A DNA stretch of 64,000 nt from Rhodeus uyekii (lineage: Eukaryota; Chordata; Actinopteri; Cypriniformes; Acheilognathidae): assembly GCA_037043235.1 (NCBI GenBank), contig JAWRVZ010000013.1:6280001-6344000 (forward strand), written 5' to 3'. A model generated the notes under the pieces. That model was not told the DNA's origin. It did no database searches and saw nothing but the letters and a program-made list of their open reading frames with translations. This document shows, piece after piece, positions 35,104-45,382 of this stretch (positions within the stretch are counted from its first letter, which is position 1; the number at the start of each line of letters is the position of its first letter). Both the position numbers and the translations under genes were made by a program.

Positions 35104-35894
35104 TCCCTCTGATATGTATTCTTCACACTCTTTCAAAAAACTAATTACCTGGTACATGTTATTATTTTACTTTTACAGCCCTAGGGAATTTTAAAAACGT
35201 ATAAACGAAACATAAAAAGGAACATTATATTAATGAAATCCATTATAGATTTAAAAAAGGAAGTCTAGAGCCATAAAACATTTTTTTCCTGAGAAGATAT
35301 CTAACAAAATAATAACACTACAGTAGAAACAAGCTGAAGCATCTGATCAAAAAATAAACATTAATTTAAAGGCAACTGCAGTAAGTTGGAGGGTTTTCCT
35401 GCAACTTACAATCAGCTGTTGGTAAATTTGATCTTGTGATGTCAAGCCATGAGCTGGTTTTGCTACAGGGAGGATCATTCACATTCCAAGAGAAATGGCA
35501 TGTCTGCACTGCACATTCCCACCAGTGTCTAAATACAACACATGAACGTCACCTCGTTGTTTTATCCTTAGCCTTGGTTGCTGTAATGAATCTTGATTCT
35601 GTACATTAGCTGTCTTGTCGCTTGCTGAAATGTTTAAACCTGATACAGTTTGCGGGTAAAGAAATAAAGCTTAGAAAGTTCTTGGCCAAAAAGCTTCCTT
35701 GTTTAAGCTCATATTGCTAGGTTTCAGCAGGTTGAGTCACCAAGCGACAATAATACACACTTAAATGAGACAACAACAGCTGTCAACTTTTGTCTCTGTG
35801 TGAGATATGTGAATGAACCTCTCAAACGAACATGAAACCCAGGTGAAGAGTCAGACTGCAATCCGACACATACCTGTTGTTTGGTAGGCGGCAT
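2591..35894 (-). CDS. wdfy4: WD repeat- and FYVE domain-containing protein 4 (BEACH family), first 45 coding exons
   Basis: 45 exons join in frame into 2,517 codons (7,551 nt) from ATG at 35894-35892; the human protein has about 3,184 residues, so the C-terminal BEACH and WD40 parts lie left of the window. Residues 1-1000 form an alpha-solenoid (for example IMKNW-free helices such as SFVKDSYPISPTLFEEFEN), residues about 1050-1340 a concanavalin-like segment (FVEFDMIDSGYG, GLSFSCWFMI, SMDPSAVIDVCG, LIWR/GPTYLFEE type motifs), 1340-2350 further helical repeats (GSDWFLLFLQGH, QHWDVIMATYNAN), and 2428-2517 the start of the PH-BEACH domain (GHMVTEGVLLFG). The exon order and wording follow human WDFY4 throughout as I remember it. 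WDFY4 acts in dendritic-cell cross-presentation and endosomal trafficking. lrrc18 is nested antisense in the intron after the last exon seen. One intron is GC-AG. Confidence 0.93.
2901..3245. repeat. cyprinid-type interspersed repeat, family A, copy 1
   Basis: Begins acactaccattcaaaag and carries the family wording gcaaatcagcatattaga and gaaggatcacgtgatactga. Similar segments lie near 18.1, 20.5, 24.1, 28.5, 34.2, 58.2 and 60.6 kb. The most complete copy (24096-24386) has both terminal inverted repeats, so it is probably a MITE. Confidence 0.75.
3300..3359. repeat. (CA)n microsatellite
   Basis: About 30 CA units; reads (UG)n in the wdfy4 transcript, starting 42 nt after the exon 44 donor. 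Confidence 0.97.
3402..3550 (-). CDS. wdfy4: wdfy4 coding exon 44 (start of PH-BEACH)
   Basis: Codons 2428-2476; VVVSGHMVTEGVLLFGKADL and YICEGFTLTSTGDVCC, first strands of the PH-BEACH domain. Leaves phase 2 at ACC-AA/gtaaag. A (UG)n tract follows 42 nt into the intron. Confidence 0.94.
3551..5307. other. wdfy4 intron 43
   Basis: No exon seen. 3868-4260 is less AT-rich and looks like unique sequence (for example ggctaattgtattgtctccc and ctaattgattaaggccctg), in contrast to the AT-rich remainder; a regulatory role is only a guess. Confidence 0.4.
5308..5480 (-). CDS. wdfy4: wdfy4 coding exon 43
   Basis: Codons 2370-2427; LDCEHLTFFPVLNEASLLPE then LILKELEPNEE. The LTFFPxLxE motif is diagnostic. 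Donor gtgaga. Confidence 0.93.
5593..5677 (-). CDS. wdfy4: wdfy4 coding exon 42
   Basis: Codons 2342-2369; MPTLTSGLIRKNFTEESKG, an unconserved linker supported by clean splice sites and phase. Leaves phase 1 before gtatca. Confidence 0.75.
5980..6171 (-). CDS. wdfy4: wdfy4 coding exon 41
   Basis: Codons 2278-2341, 64 whole codons; QWLRIEEDLLRERGLFGPG and NRTRSRIRIKQLRRSKK. Donor gtgaac. Confidence 0.92.
6261..6338 (-). CDS. wdfy4: wdfy4 coding exon 40
   Basis: Codons 2252-2277; EAHWQTCETIFDSMLRSHAQ, matching the human helix before the KCGNIK segment. Donor gtttgt. Confidence 0.85.
6339..9235. other. wdfy4 intron 39
   Basis: 2.9 kb with a (TG)n run at 7092-7126. From about 7690 to 8640 it appears unique, with many ATTA/TAATTA cores (cattaattactcc, ccattttaattac, tatctttccatt context), resembling a conserved non-coding element. 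No exon was found. Confidence 0.4.
7092..7126. repeat. (TG)n microsatellite
   Basis: Uninterrupted TG units inside wdfy4 intron 39. Confidence 0.95.
9236..9348 (-). CDS. wdfy4: wdfy4 coding exon 39
   Basis: Codons 2214-2251; basic linker GHQKRTGLLSSALQSVQKRF; leaves phase 0 before gtagga. Confidence 0.85.
9538..9729 (-). CDS. wdfy4: wdfy4 coding exon 38
   Basis: Codons 2150-2213; QERRQALEEAYKIDLSAKA and SPLWEETAMKSWQLFI, the conserved pre-BEACH helix seen across BEACH proteins. Confidence 0.95.
9823..9944 (-). CDS. wdfy4: wdfy4 coding exon 37
   Basis: Codons 2109-2149; FLEGFGCEVHKKPSRNIWRH then a divergent linker; donor gtttct, phase 1. Confidence 0.85.
9945..10594. other. wdfy4 intron 36, AT-rich
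   Basis: Nothing beyond simple AT-rich sequence and a short CAA run near 10320 was seen. Confidence 0.5.
10595..10833 (-). CDS. wdfy4: wdfy4 coding exon 36
   Basis: Codons 2030-2108; SILYKSLNQSLLYFLSRSRQ and QQHWDVIMATYNANVHFINC. Leaves phase 2 before gtgggt. Confidence 0.95.
10925..11076 (-). CDS. wdfy4: wdfy4 coding exon 35
   Basis: Codons 1979-2029; FFSKKLVEKLYSGMFVVEPE and LLVFMTEQIAV. The donor used is gtgagt after GTA; an upstream tag/gtgagt reading would drop the frame. Confidence 0.9.
11224..11344 (-). CDS. wdfy4: wdfy4 coding exon 34
   Basis: Codons 1939-1978; FSPDGVCQEQRQSFQTELLE and MDIIHMTGQEESTHVARD. Leaves phase 1 before gtaaaa. Confidence 0.88.
11622..11828. repeat. poly(A), (TA)n and (CA)n low-complexity tract
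   Basis: A run of about 24 A at 11626-11649, then mixed TA/CA repeats, then (TA)n at 11798-11828 into which a transposon has inserted. Confidence 0.85.
11829..12531 (-). mobile_element. Tigger/pogo-like element, internally deleted
   Basis: 703 bp bounded by the inverted repeats ccgtatttattcgagtat and atactcgaataaatacgg, with TA on both sides as expected for a Tc1/mariner-superfamily target. Only the acidic C-terminal tail of a transposase remains (12077-12238, minus strand). It lies within wdfy4 intron 33. Confidence 0.8.
12077..12238 (-). pseudogene. transposase C-terminal remnant
   Basis: Encodes 53 residues beginning MDGTEDDLLWNSDAEETG and ending SVSDEESDVEGF. This acidic tail resembles the end of pogo/Tigger-type transposases found in fish genomes, as I recall them. 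The DDE catalytic core is absent. Confidence 0.55.
12583..12880. repeat. large perfect palindrome (99-bp arms)
   Basis: 12583-12681 and 12782-12880 are exact reverse complements over 99 bases when read base by base. A 100-bp spacer holds a (TA)n run (about 12711-12737) and a second partial inverted repeat (gtatacttttt against aaaaagtatac). The outer flanks are also complementary: CA/TA repeats left, TG/TA repeats right. It could be a young MITE or a hairpin formed by inverted duplication. Confidence 0.9.
12879..12945. repeat. (TG)n(TA)n microsatellite
   Basis: TG units to 12920, then TA units to 12945, on the right edge of the palindrome and 66 bases from the wdfy4 exon 33 donor. Confidence 0.95.
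13011..13190 (-). CDS. wdfy4: wdfy4 coding exon 33
   Basis: Codons 1879-1938, 60 whole codons; HRLSHPGRKQVCDFIRILLM and KDGLHPLIQLLE, matching the human HPARRKLREFTQLLLRELL region. Donor gtgagt. Confidence 0.9.
13317..13478 (-). CDS. wdfy4: wdfy4 coding exon 32
   Basis: Codons 1825-1878; SVMQFLCLVNSLFPQDPLW and FLSSLANAVFPFETPE. Separated from exon 31 by an intron holding three nested transposons. Confidence 0.93.
14047..14583. mobile_element. hAT-type non-autonomous element
   Basis: Starts cagtgcttctcaa and ends ttgagaaccactg, with an exact 8-bp target duplication cgttacac on each side (14039-14046 and 14584-14591). No transposase is visible. Confidence 0.88.
14623..15194. mobile_element. 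Harbinger-like MITE
   Basis: 572 bp with inverted ends agggccagtcacacag and ctgtgtgactggccct, flanked by tta on both sides (3-bp duplication, as in PIF/Harbinger). The interior is full of repeated gcgtg/cacgc words and is itself partly self-complementary. Confidence 0.82.
15486..15797 (-). pseudogene. Tigger transposase N-terminal fragment
   Basis: Begins MISKKVSGKDGSEKKKRVMT, then MEMKHEIVDKYECGARVSH, the CENP-B/pogo-type helix-turn-helix start, and ILKQKDVIKSVNPSKG. It runs out after KEKQMCLYIFC, without the second DNA-binding or DDE domains. Confidence 0.75.
16070..16273 (-). CDS. wdfy4: wdfy4 coding exon 31
   Basis: Codons 1757-1824, 68 whole codons; EIDMMLQSLIDSCGGSEGIQ and DAACVLLELIKIVISK. 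Acceptor tttttgaag. Confidence 0.9.
16344..16510 (-). CDS. wdfy4: wdfy4 coding exon 30
   Basis: Codons 1701-1756; CPGFEVLQKLLVNHIHLPEM and ALLIGKSDFQVPAGQ. Donor gtaaat. Confidence 0.93.
16665..16867 (-). CDS. wdfy4: wdfy4 coding exon 29
   Basis: Codons 1633-1700; GSDWFLLFLQGHIHTSTVLL and LTKFREGVSPGTLVE, one of the most conserved segments. Leaves phase 1. Confidence 0.94.
16986..17076 (-). CDS. wdfy4: wdfy4 coding exon 28
   Basis: Codons 1603-1632; GWSQTPGRSVWIRNQLLSVL; leaves phase 2 before gtgagt. Confidence 0.9.
17196..17287 (-). CDS. wdfy4: wdfy4 coding exon 27
   Basis: Codons 1572-1602; LGLFLVHSLLPPTLNEKSTF then DLDFDDQSQ. Leaves phase 1 before gtacat. Confidence 0.92.
17288..17412 (-). 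other. wdfy4: GC-AG intron of wdfy4
   Basis: 125-nt intron with donor AAGAG/gcatgt and acceptor tttgtcag. Only this pairing keeps the frame: DIK-R-LGLFLVH, against the human LLRIGLFVVY. The GC class is a small minority of vertebrate introns, usually with an otherwise strong upstream donor context as here. Confidence 0.8.
17413..17574 (-). CDS. wdfy4: wdfy4 coding exon 26
   Basis: Codons 1518-1571; NMMSKLLILLHDNTVTRRK and EEHFNITDIKR. It leaves phase 2 into a GC donor (AAGAG/gcatgt); the nearby GT at 17408-17407 would put a stop into the next exon. Confidence 0.9.
17753..17823 (-). CDS. wdfy4: wdfy4 coding exon 25
   Basis: Codons 1495-1517; VWQSAPENLDICVLNHFADI. Short exon leaving phase 2 before gtacgt. 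Confidence 0.9.
17824..19031. other. wdfy4 intron 24
   Basis: 1.2 kb without exons; a family A repeat copy lies at about 18118-18490. Confidence 0.5.
18118..18490. repeat. family A interspersed repeat, copy 2
   Basis: Contains caaccactcaaaagattgg, agcagcaaatcagcatatta and the gaaggatcatgtgacactga motif in the same order as copy 1. Confidence 0.75.
19032..19184 (-). CDS. wdfy4: wdfy4 coding exon 24
   Basis: Codons 1444-1494, 51 whole codons; SRIFQLILAIVGTMELGIVA and FQDVLCDFE. Donor gtacgt. Confidence 0.94.
19259..19449 (-). CDS. wdfy4: wdfy4 coding exon 23
   Basis: Codons 1380-1443; YIGGPAAILSLVAMASDDG and AAVKVLLSVLETNPVMEE. Donor gtagta. Confidence 0.95.
19568..19679 (-). CDS. wdfy4: wdfy4 coding exon 22
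   Basis: Codons 1343-1379; MGITSRDNSTPVFLAHN then SGTARTIGAALVGCF. Leaves phase 1 before gtaaaa. Confidence 0.93.
19766..19905 (-). CDS. wdfy4: wdfy4 coding exon 21
   Basis: Codons 1296-1342; ERISFAINPAVSTITTI and RDQYNEVDCRLIAKE. The acceptor is aattggag; frame and family match support it. Confidence 0.9.
19990..20221 (-). CDS. wdfy4: wdfy4 coding exon 20
   Basis: Codons 1219-1295; SMDPSAVIDVCGIIGTPSLW and RVGPTYLFEEVLSSDQVE. Leaves phase 1 before gtgaga. Confidence 0.95.
20305..20398. repeat. teleost tRNA-like SINE fragment, copy 1
   Basis: ttatcctaagtgacttaaat followed by a ctgggaatttaacccatgat segment, a degenerate version of the better copy at 42936-43085. Confidence 0.45.
20500..20830. 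repeat. family A interspersed repeat, copy 3 (degenerate)
   Basis: gacatttataatgttcc, cttgcgcagcaaatcaatga and gccattacaggaataaatta place it in the same family, without clear ends. Confidence 0.6.
21133..21311 (-). CDS. wdfy4: wdfy4 coding exon 19
   Basis: Codons 1159-1218; PGQWHQLCVVMSKGIKKSC and YLNATAIGTAK, the conserved GQWHHL-type strand of the family. Donor gttggt. Confidence 0.94.
21407..21619 (-). CDS. wdfy4: wdfy4 coding exon 18
   Basis: Codons 1088-1158; GLSFSCWFMICRFS, RLLTVVRHMSRAEQQFSC and VISTEEEAYQFL: core strands of the concanavalin-like fold. Confidence 0.94.
21865..21941 (-). CDS. wdfy4: wdfy4 coding exon 17
   Basis: Codons 1062-1087; CLFLPSLATVKGVSAD then TGGLGT. Leaves phase 1 before gtaaga. 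Confidence 0.92.
22248..22467 (-). CDS. wdfy4: wdfy4 coding exon 16
   Basis: Codons 989-1061; a basic acidic linker, then RIISLVSITSPRSFQPHK and PSFVEFDMIDSGYG, the entry into the concanavalin-like domain. Donor gtaagt. Confidence 0.92.
22523..22662 (-). CDS. wdfy4: wdfy4 coding exon 15
   Basis: Codons 942-988, phase 2 to 1; begins RQFLCLGDPL. The donor is the weak C/gtttga; it is supported because the following exon continues in frame. Confidence 0.8.
22771..22985 (-). CDS. wdfy4: wdfy4 coding exon 14
   Basis: Codons 871-941; HHVQTLVKSERNRQIMCEFG and LPIVRILEKLASQSMDHK; leaves phase 2 before gtcagc. Confidence 0.94.
23127..23217 (-). CDS. wdfy4: wdfy4 coding exon 13
   Basis: Codons 840-870; SELTILHPGAVKLIMTLLPS, corresponding to the human IMHPGVVCIMVRLLP helix. 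Leaves phase 0. Confidence 0.92.
23450..24057 (-). CDS. wdfy4: wdfy4 coding exon 12
   Basis: Codons 638-839, the longest exon seen (608 nt). Conserved GFNGLLSIVVDMEGSLLDAP and HPVNGHFFHTTG; the second half, an acidic Ser-rich linker, is poorly conserved. Leaves phase 2 before gtaggt. Confidence 0.94.
24096..24386. mobile_element. family A repeat, copy 4, complete MITE
   Basis: Starts tacactactattcaaatg and ends ggtagtgta, so both inverted termini are kept, with TA at each edge. It is in the opposite orientation to copies 1-3 by internal wording. No coding capacity. Confidence 0.7.
24391..24554. mobile_element. short inverted-repeat element
   Basis: Ends tacggagcccctaaagggac and, reversed, tacagagacccaaagggaca; about 164 bp directly abutting the family A MITE. 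No target duplication was established. Confidence 0.55.
24604..25277. mobile_element. inverted-repeat element with AATTGGGTCATTCCATG ends
   Basis: Left end aattgggtcattccatggca and right end (reverse strand) aattgggtcattccatgtca face each other over 674 bp. The chance ORFs at the two ends share the peptide DLxWNDPI, which is just the inverted repeat being read twice. The class was not identified. Confidence 0.7.
25278..26125. other. wdfy4 intron 11, right part
   Basis: About 25440-25900 looks unique and mixed in composition (ctaattatcaccaatagaag, cacggagtggtcggg); no exon. It could be a conserved non-coding element. Confidence 0.35.
26126..26316 (-). CDS. wdfy4: wdfy4 coding exon 11
   Basis: Codons 574-637; VFIRDLGMIPYVKIFLDVEQ and SEVNPEEYMSTAIGAICSST. 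Leaves phase 0 before gtattt. Confidence 0.94.
26553..26654 (-). CDS. wdfy4: wdfy4 coding exon 10
   Basis: Codons 540-573, phase 1 in and out; begins ASEDEEKADNYERKLTG, ends SLQSVRNT. Confidence 0.9.
26731..27192 (-). CDS. wdfy4: wdfy4 coding exon 9
   Basis: Codons 386-539, the second longest exon; includes IRTIQ-type helix LRTIQMIWSWEKANFFLLEW and ELSYIPHETLKKVQ, near identical in pattern to the human protein. Donor gtgagt. Confidence 0.95.
27193..28019. other. wdfy4 intron 8
   Basis: No exon, RNA gene or clear repeat seen; ordinary intron sequence. Confidence 0.5.
28020..28180 (-). CDS. wdfy4: wdfy4 coding exon 8
   Basis: Codons 332-385, phase 2 to 1; FLAVQDLLGLIASFTLFGKA then PGFRFDPTLAN before gtaagc. 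Confidence 0.92.
28450..28700. repeat. family A interspersed repeat, copy 5 (degenerate)
   Basis: cttgagcaccaaatcagcc, gaaggatcattgacactgaa and attcagctttgccaacac are family words; the ends are lost. Confidence 0.6.
28835..29107. repeat. possible MITE or SINE fragment
   Basis: ggtgatttactaaggtttgc at the left and, reversed, agggccagatttacttaact at the right suggest an old inverted-repeat element. The match is loose. Confidence 0.35.
29703..29892 (-). CDS. wdfy4: wdfy4 coding exon 7
   Basis: Codons 269-331, phase 1 to 2; contains SVFSFVKDSYPISPTLFEEF, one of the best conserved stretches of the N-terminal solenoid. Confidence 0.93.
30409..30598 (-). CDS. wdfy4: wdfy4 coding exon 6
   Basis: Codons 206-268, leaves phase 1 before gtcaga; VILQLCRHVCFVEALLATQE to AAQAHNTVPALQ. 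Confidence 0.9.
30815..32179 (+). mobile_element. ISL2EU-like DNA transposon, internally rearranged
   Basis: Inverted ends agttcccacaagcatcgg and, reversed, agttcccacatgacgtcaca, flanked by AT dinucleotides (30813-30814 and 32180-32181), the 2-bp target duplication I recall for ISL2EU. Near both ends the words gccatctygataggcag recur in inverted orientation. The first exon of a broken ORF lies at 30955-31275; the interior also carries hAT-like sequence. Confidence 0.6.
30955..31275 (+). pseudogene. transposon-encoded protein fragment with premature stop
   Basis: Reads MASKPPLKEKYRDGLDEQT and IGIDPYEVSSKEMSSDVDLL, then hits TAG at 31132-31134, then continues in frame LVHTKSAYSSEELRSL to a good splice donor (cga/gtaagt). 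I recall this start from multi-copy fish proteins carrying SWIM/YqaJ nuclease domains; those domains are absent here. Confidence 0.55.
32223..32375 (-). CDS. wdfy4: wdfy4 coding exon 5
   Basis: Codons 155-205, 51 whole codons; contains KRGLPAALVKCLYLFVALPP, the counterpart of the human LPALLLQCLYLFFVFP stretch. Donor is the unusual gttttt. Confidence 0.88.
32541..32871. repeat. family B interspersed repeat, copy 1
   Basis: Dominated by ttaacattaacta / ttagttaatgttaac words (aacattagttaaaatattaa, ataaatgctgtagaagcatt) and ending in ataaagtgttccc. Other copies are partial at about 40577-40700 and 56640-56790. The repeated, partly palindromic wording fits a MITE-like element common in cyprinids. 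Confidence 0.7.
33013..33119 (-). CDS. wdfy4: wdfy4 coding exon 4
   Basis: Codons 119-154; EARYELEQLFQRS then GWLLLKSISLLSNRDA before gtaagt. Leaves phase 0. Confidence 0.88.
33472..33583 (-). CDS. wdfy4: wdfy4 coding exon 3
   Basis: Codons 82-118, leaves phase 1 before gtacct; begins VSESGSVLDD, includes QQRVAEKPAG, matching the mammalian LQKALVGKPAE region. The acceptor is the weak ctacataag. Confidence 0.82.
33584..34723. other. wdfy4 intron 2
   Basis: 1.1 kb without exons; contains family A copy 6 in its left-to-middle part. Confidence 0.5.
34190..34570. repeat. family A interspersed repeat, copy 6 (degenerate)
   Basis: Words such as attaagcagcacaacagtag, gagcatattaaatgacat and tgcaacactgaagactag are present; ends not defined. 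Confidence 0.6.
34724..34945 (-). CDS. wdfy4: wdfy4 coding exon 2
   Basis: Codons 8-81, phase 0 in and out; begins EPGREMDNG, ends LLLLFIQ before donor gtacag. Acidic, low-complexity N-terminus poorly conserved with mammals. Confidence 0.85.
34946..35873. other. wdfy4 intron 1
   Basis: 928 bp with a short (CA)n run at 35073-35097. As the first intron it may hold promoter-proximal elements, but none was identified. Confidence 0.5.
35874..35894 (-). CDS. wdfy4: wdfy4 coding exon 1
   Basis: Codons 1-7, MPPTKQQ, ending CAG before donor gtatgt. The start is chosen because the ATG opens the frame that joins exon 2; an ATG 15 bases into exon 2's coding part (MDNGEL) is an alternative start. Confidence 0.7.
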
Positions 35895-36064
35895 CTCAAG
35901 TCTTTGATAAGGCTTGTGTGCGTAGATTTATGGCTGGACAGAAGGCTCTTCTCTGGGATCCCATGTCACAACACTCATGCCTACTAGTCGCTCTAATCCT
36001 TTCTATACCGGTTTGCCTGAACTTTGCACAATGTGAAACTCTGACATCAGCTGGTCATGTGCCT

Positions 36065-36076
36065 CACTTCCTTGTG
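36065..36076 (-). promoter_or_regulatory. ETS/PU.1-like site upstream of wdfy4
   Basis: On the minus strand the sequence reads cacaaggaagtg, an ETS-core GGAA site of the PU.1 type, about 170 bases before the wdfy4 ATG. WDFY4 is expressed in myeloid and B-lineage cells in mammals, so such a site is plausible. Single short motifs are common by chance. Confidence 0.25.
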
Positions 36077-36714
36077 AAAAAAGCAGAAGAAAGACTTTCT
36101 TGCGCATCTGCGCGTTTTCCACATTTGAACAGGCTCAAAGCAGGATCATGAAAAGAACATTATATTGAAGCAATAGGGCTGGTTTCCTTTATATTATTCC
36201 AAAGGGGAGATTTAAAATCAACCAATCAAAAGTGATTTTGAGGGCACGTAAAAAGTCTCTATGCCCTCTGGTGTTTAAAGTTATTACTTTTTATTTTCTT
36301 TTAAACTATACTTAGACGCTTTAAGTTGCGGCAGATGTTGAGCAGTGGTGACATCGTGTGGTGATTTAAGATTGCTCATATTACACTGACTAGACAACCA
36401 GGAAACTCTTATCTATAGACAAATATAAAAAATATTTATAATATAAGAACAGTTAAAATCGTACAGAGCACGTTAATACATTTTTGTACGTTTGAGTTCT
36501 TGGTTGGTTTAGTAAGGCAAAACACATAGTAAACATCAAATTGCACTTGTACTGAACTGTCGGATAAAAATAGATCTTCAGCCTCTTTTCTCGTGTTACG
36601 CGTTTTGTGTAAAGTGTGCAGCAACAGTTCTGAGGAGCGAAGACCAAACGCTTCGATCGCCCCCTGGTGGCTGGATGCGGAGTCACTCATAAACCCCGCC
36701 CTCTTCAATTAAAT

Positions 36715-37089
36715 CAGGGATGCCCACACTTTTTGGGCTTGTGAGTTACTTATAAAATGATCCTCTATAGAAACACAAAACATATATATATTTATGAATA
36801 TATTAAGAATTCCTTATATGCACAATGTATGTTGGTGTAGTTTGCATAACAACATGAACCCAAATGGCACAATACATTTTTCAGAGTCAGTGTTGTAAGT
36901 TTTAGGAACAGTCTGAAAATACCGGTCCACATTCCCTATTTTCGGTATAGCGATGACAGACTGGCAGATGAGGTAAACGCACTTCGAAAATGACATAGTG
37001 AAAAAAGTTCACTTCTAATTGGAGGCTTTCTCGCTAACTTGTTTGAGTTTTGCAGCACTTGGCGCTGTTGTGCACATGCGCGCTGACCC

Positions 37090-37120
<31 letters not shown>

Positions 37121-38382
37121 ATTTTATTTGTAGTGCGCCTTTCTTAAACCCAAAGTGCAAATTACAATACGAAATTGCAAAACAACAAGAAAAAAAGAGA
37201 AAAACAAATAAAGTAAAAATACACATGTAAATACAAGTAAAAAGTAAATACACAAGTTATACATTAAAAACTTGACTAAAAATGTTTTTAGACACTGCTT
37301 AAAACAATCCAAAGAGTTTGCATTTCTAACAGGTGCAGATAGTGAATTCCACAACTTTGGTGCGTTGTAGGAAAAGGCCCTCCCTCCCATAGATTTTAAT
37401 TTACAGTGAGGCTGATACAAAGTGAGAGAGCCAGCGGAGTGGAGGGAACGAGAAGGAACTGATGGAGTAACCAAGCCACAAATGTAAGCAGGAGCCAACC
37501 CATGTACTGCCTTGTAAGTCAAAATCAGAATTTTAAAATCAATACGTGACTGAACTGGTAGCCAATGGAGTTGCTGGAGCACAGGGGTGATATGATGGCG
37601 TGAATACGTGCAGCAGAGTTTTGTATGTATTGCAATCTTTTAATACAGCTTGCTGGTAAACCCGCAAAGAGAGAATTGCAATAATCAAGCCTTGATGTGA
37701 TGAAGGCTTGGATAAGCCTCTCAGCATCAGGCCTAGCAATGTTTCGAAGATGTAAAAAAGCAACCTTTGTTATATTTTTAAAATGAGAATTAAAAGTCAG
37801 CTGAGCATCAAATATCACTCCCAAATTGCGCACCGTGACAGACGGGGACAATCGGGTATTGGCAATTGAGAGTTCAAAATCATTGCACTTTTTCACATTC
37901 AATGTCGTGCCTATTAATAAAATTTCAGTTTTGGACGAGTTCAGTTTGAGAAAATTGTGCTTCATCCATGCCTTGATTTTCAGTAGACAAGCAGAGAGAC
38001 TTGAAGAGGAAGATGTGAGATCGGGCTGAGTACGAATATAGATCTGGGTGTCATCCACATAAAAATTATAGTTCAGGCCAAACCTCTGAATAGTCTGCCC
38101 AAGAGGCAGCATATAAATACTAAATAAAACAGGACCCAAAACGGACCCCTGAGGGACACCCTGACACAAAGGTACAGTCTGAGATCTCTTAGTACCCAGG
38201 TAAACACATTGTTTTCCATGTGTCAGAAAAGGTCAGATGGACTTGGGCTGCCCAGTCAAGTGACAAATTTCATAGTGAGGACGGATGATGGGCTGACGTC
38301 TGCTTTGTTAATTCCATGCGATCTACCCACACTACCTTTGTGATCGAACGGTAGATCACAATCGATGTACTGGGCACCCTTG
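36715..38382. mobile_element. hAT element interrupted by a LINE
   Basis: Ends cagggatgcccacac and, reversed, caagggtgcccagtac, with 8-bp flanks aattaaat and aattaaac (7 of 8 identical). Most of its interior is the LINE fragment at about 37090-38170, so the hAT element is older. Confidence 0.7.
37090..38170 (-). mobile_element. 5'-truncated non-LTR retrotransposon (L2/Rex1-like)
   Basis: Encodes the later reverse-transcriptase part: GVPQGSVLGPVLFSIYMLPL, the catalytic box as YVDD in NFYVDDTQIYI, then RLDYCNSLFAGLPASCIK. After a frameshift near 37590 it continues LHWLPVQSRIDFKILILTYK and KLWNSLSAPVRN. The 3' end is an (ATT)n tail (37090-37119 as AAT). Endonuclease and 5' parts are missing. It cannot make an intact protein. 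Confidence 0.85.
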
Positions 38383-39579
38383 AATTAAACAATCCAATTA
38401 CACTTCCGAAATATGGTTTTTGTCTTTTTATGTAGTTTTTTTTTCATGCTGATGTAAATTCAAGTGTTTATTAATTAAAATAGGTTTGATTTTAGTTACT
38501 TATTATTTATTTTATTTATTGATTGATTTAGAACTTATATATTTACACAATATAAGATCAGGGAATTTAAGCTTGACTGTATCTCTCATAGTAAACGATC
38601 ATAACGACAAAAACAGAAACCAAAAATGGGTACATTACATTTGCAATGCCACAGAAAAAAAAGAAAAGTACAATAATAAGGTTAAATCATATATTTAAAT
38701 AACTCGTCATAATGGAAAGCATGAAGGAGAACTAAGCCACTTTTGATTGTGAATGAAGAATTTTGTATAAAAAAGACAAAACTGTGGATATCATCTGCAG
38801 GGCTAAAGACATAAGAGCTTAATTCAGCCCAAAATGTATTGGTTATATTACAATCACAAAATAAGGGGGAAGCTGTTTCTTCAACAAACCTAAAAAAAAG
38901 CAGGTTTAATCAATATAAGAATATTTAGAAATGGATGAGTTAATAGGATAGATTTTATGAAGGATTTTGTAAAGAATCTCCCAAACTTTGTTGGACAAAA
39001 TGTACTTGTCAAAAGCCAAGCTTTTCTCCAAATTACTTTTGTTCCCATTGGGAGTAAATCTTCCTCTTTGCTTCAAAGATTTGTGTAATATGTCTGTTAC
39101 GTTTCCGATCTAAAATATTAATTCCATTCATTCTCAAAGCGGTTTAAACACTGTTGCCTTTACAGAATTTAAGGTGATTTTTAATTAATTAGGTTAAATC
39201 TGCTGGGACAGCTTTTATCAGGGTGTTATAGGCTATTCCTTAAAAAAAAACAAAGAAAGAAGAAGGAGAAGAAAAAAGACCTTGTCGTTTAGATGCGGCT
39301 CAGAGTTTTGTGGCGTCGAGCGCCCACTAGAGGAAACATGACATATTTCTCTCCCTTCACCTCCAGAGGGCGGGGTTTCCCTTAAACCAGTTGTACACCA
39401 TATTTACATATGACAAGATTCGCTGTCTTATCGGATTGATGATAATCTAACGGGGAGAATATTGCGACGGACGTAGATTTTCCCCCAGCTGCGAACTAAT
39501 AGAACAATTGCAATATCCTTTTAAAATGAGTTTATTACAGGTGGTCGAGAATTTCTTGGCGTAAATATACGGTGGCAGA
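38383..39579. other. intergenic region before the palmitoyltransferase
   Basis: AT-rich to about 39280. From about 39290 composition becomes more GC/CpG-rich (tggcgtcgagcgcccactag, gtcttatcggattgatg), which may mark the palmitoyltransferase promoter and 5' UTR. Confidence 0.4.
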
Positions 39580-45246
<5,667 letters not shown>

Positions 45247-45382
45247 AGACTTTTTGAATTTATAAATTAAGGAGGAGTCTGGAGTAGTCGAGGCTAGTTG
45301 GCAGAGGTCAGAGCCAGTTTTCTGATTTTGTCCAGTCATATAGCATATGATGGTCACTGTGGTCACTGATTCCATTTAAAAA

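Noticed and set aside
35918..36151. 77-residue plus-strand ORF with a hydrophobic start
   Set aside because: Overlaps the wdfy4 promoter on the other strand, has no family match and no splicing context.
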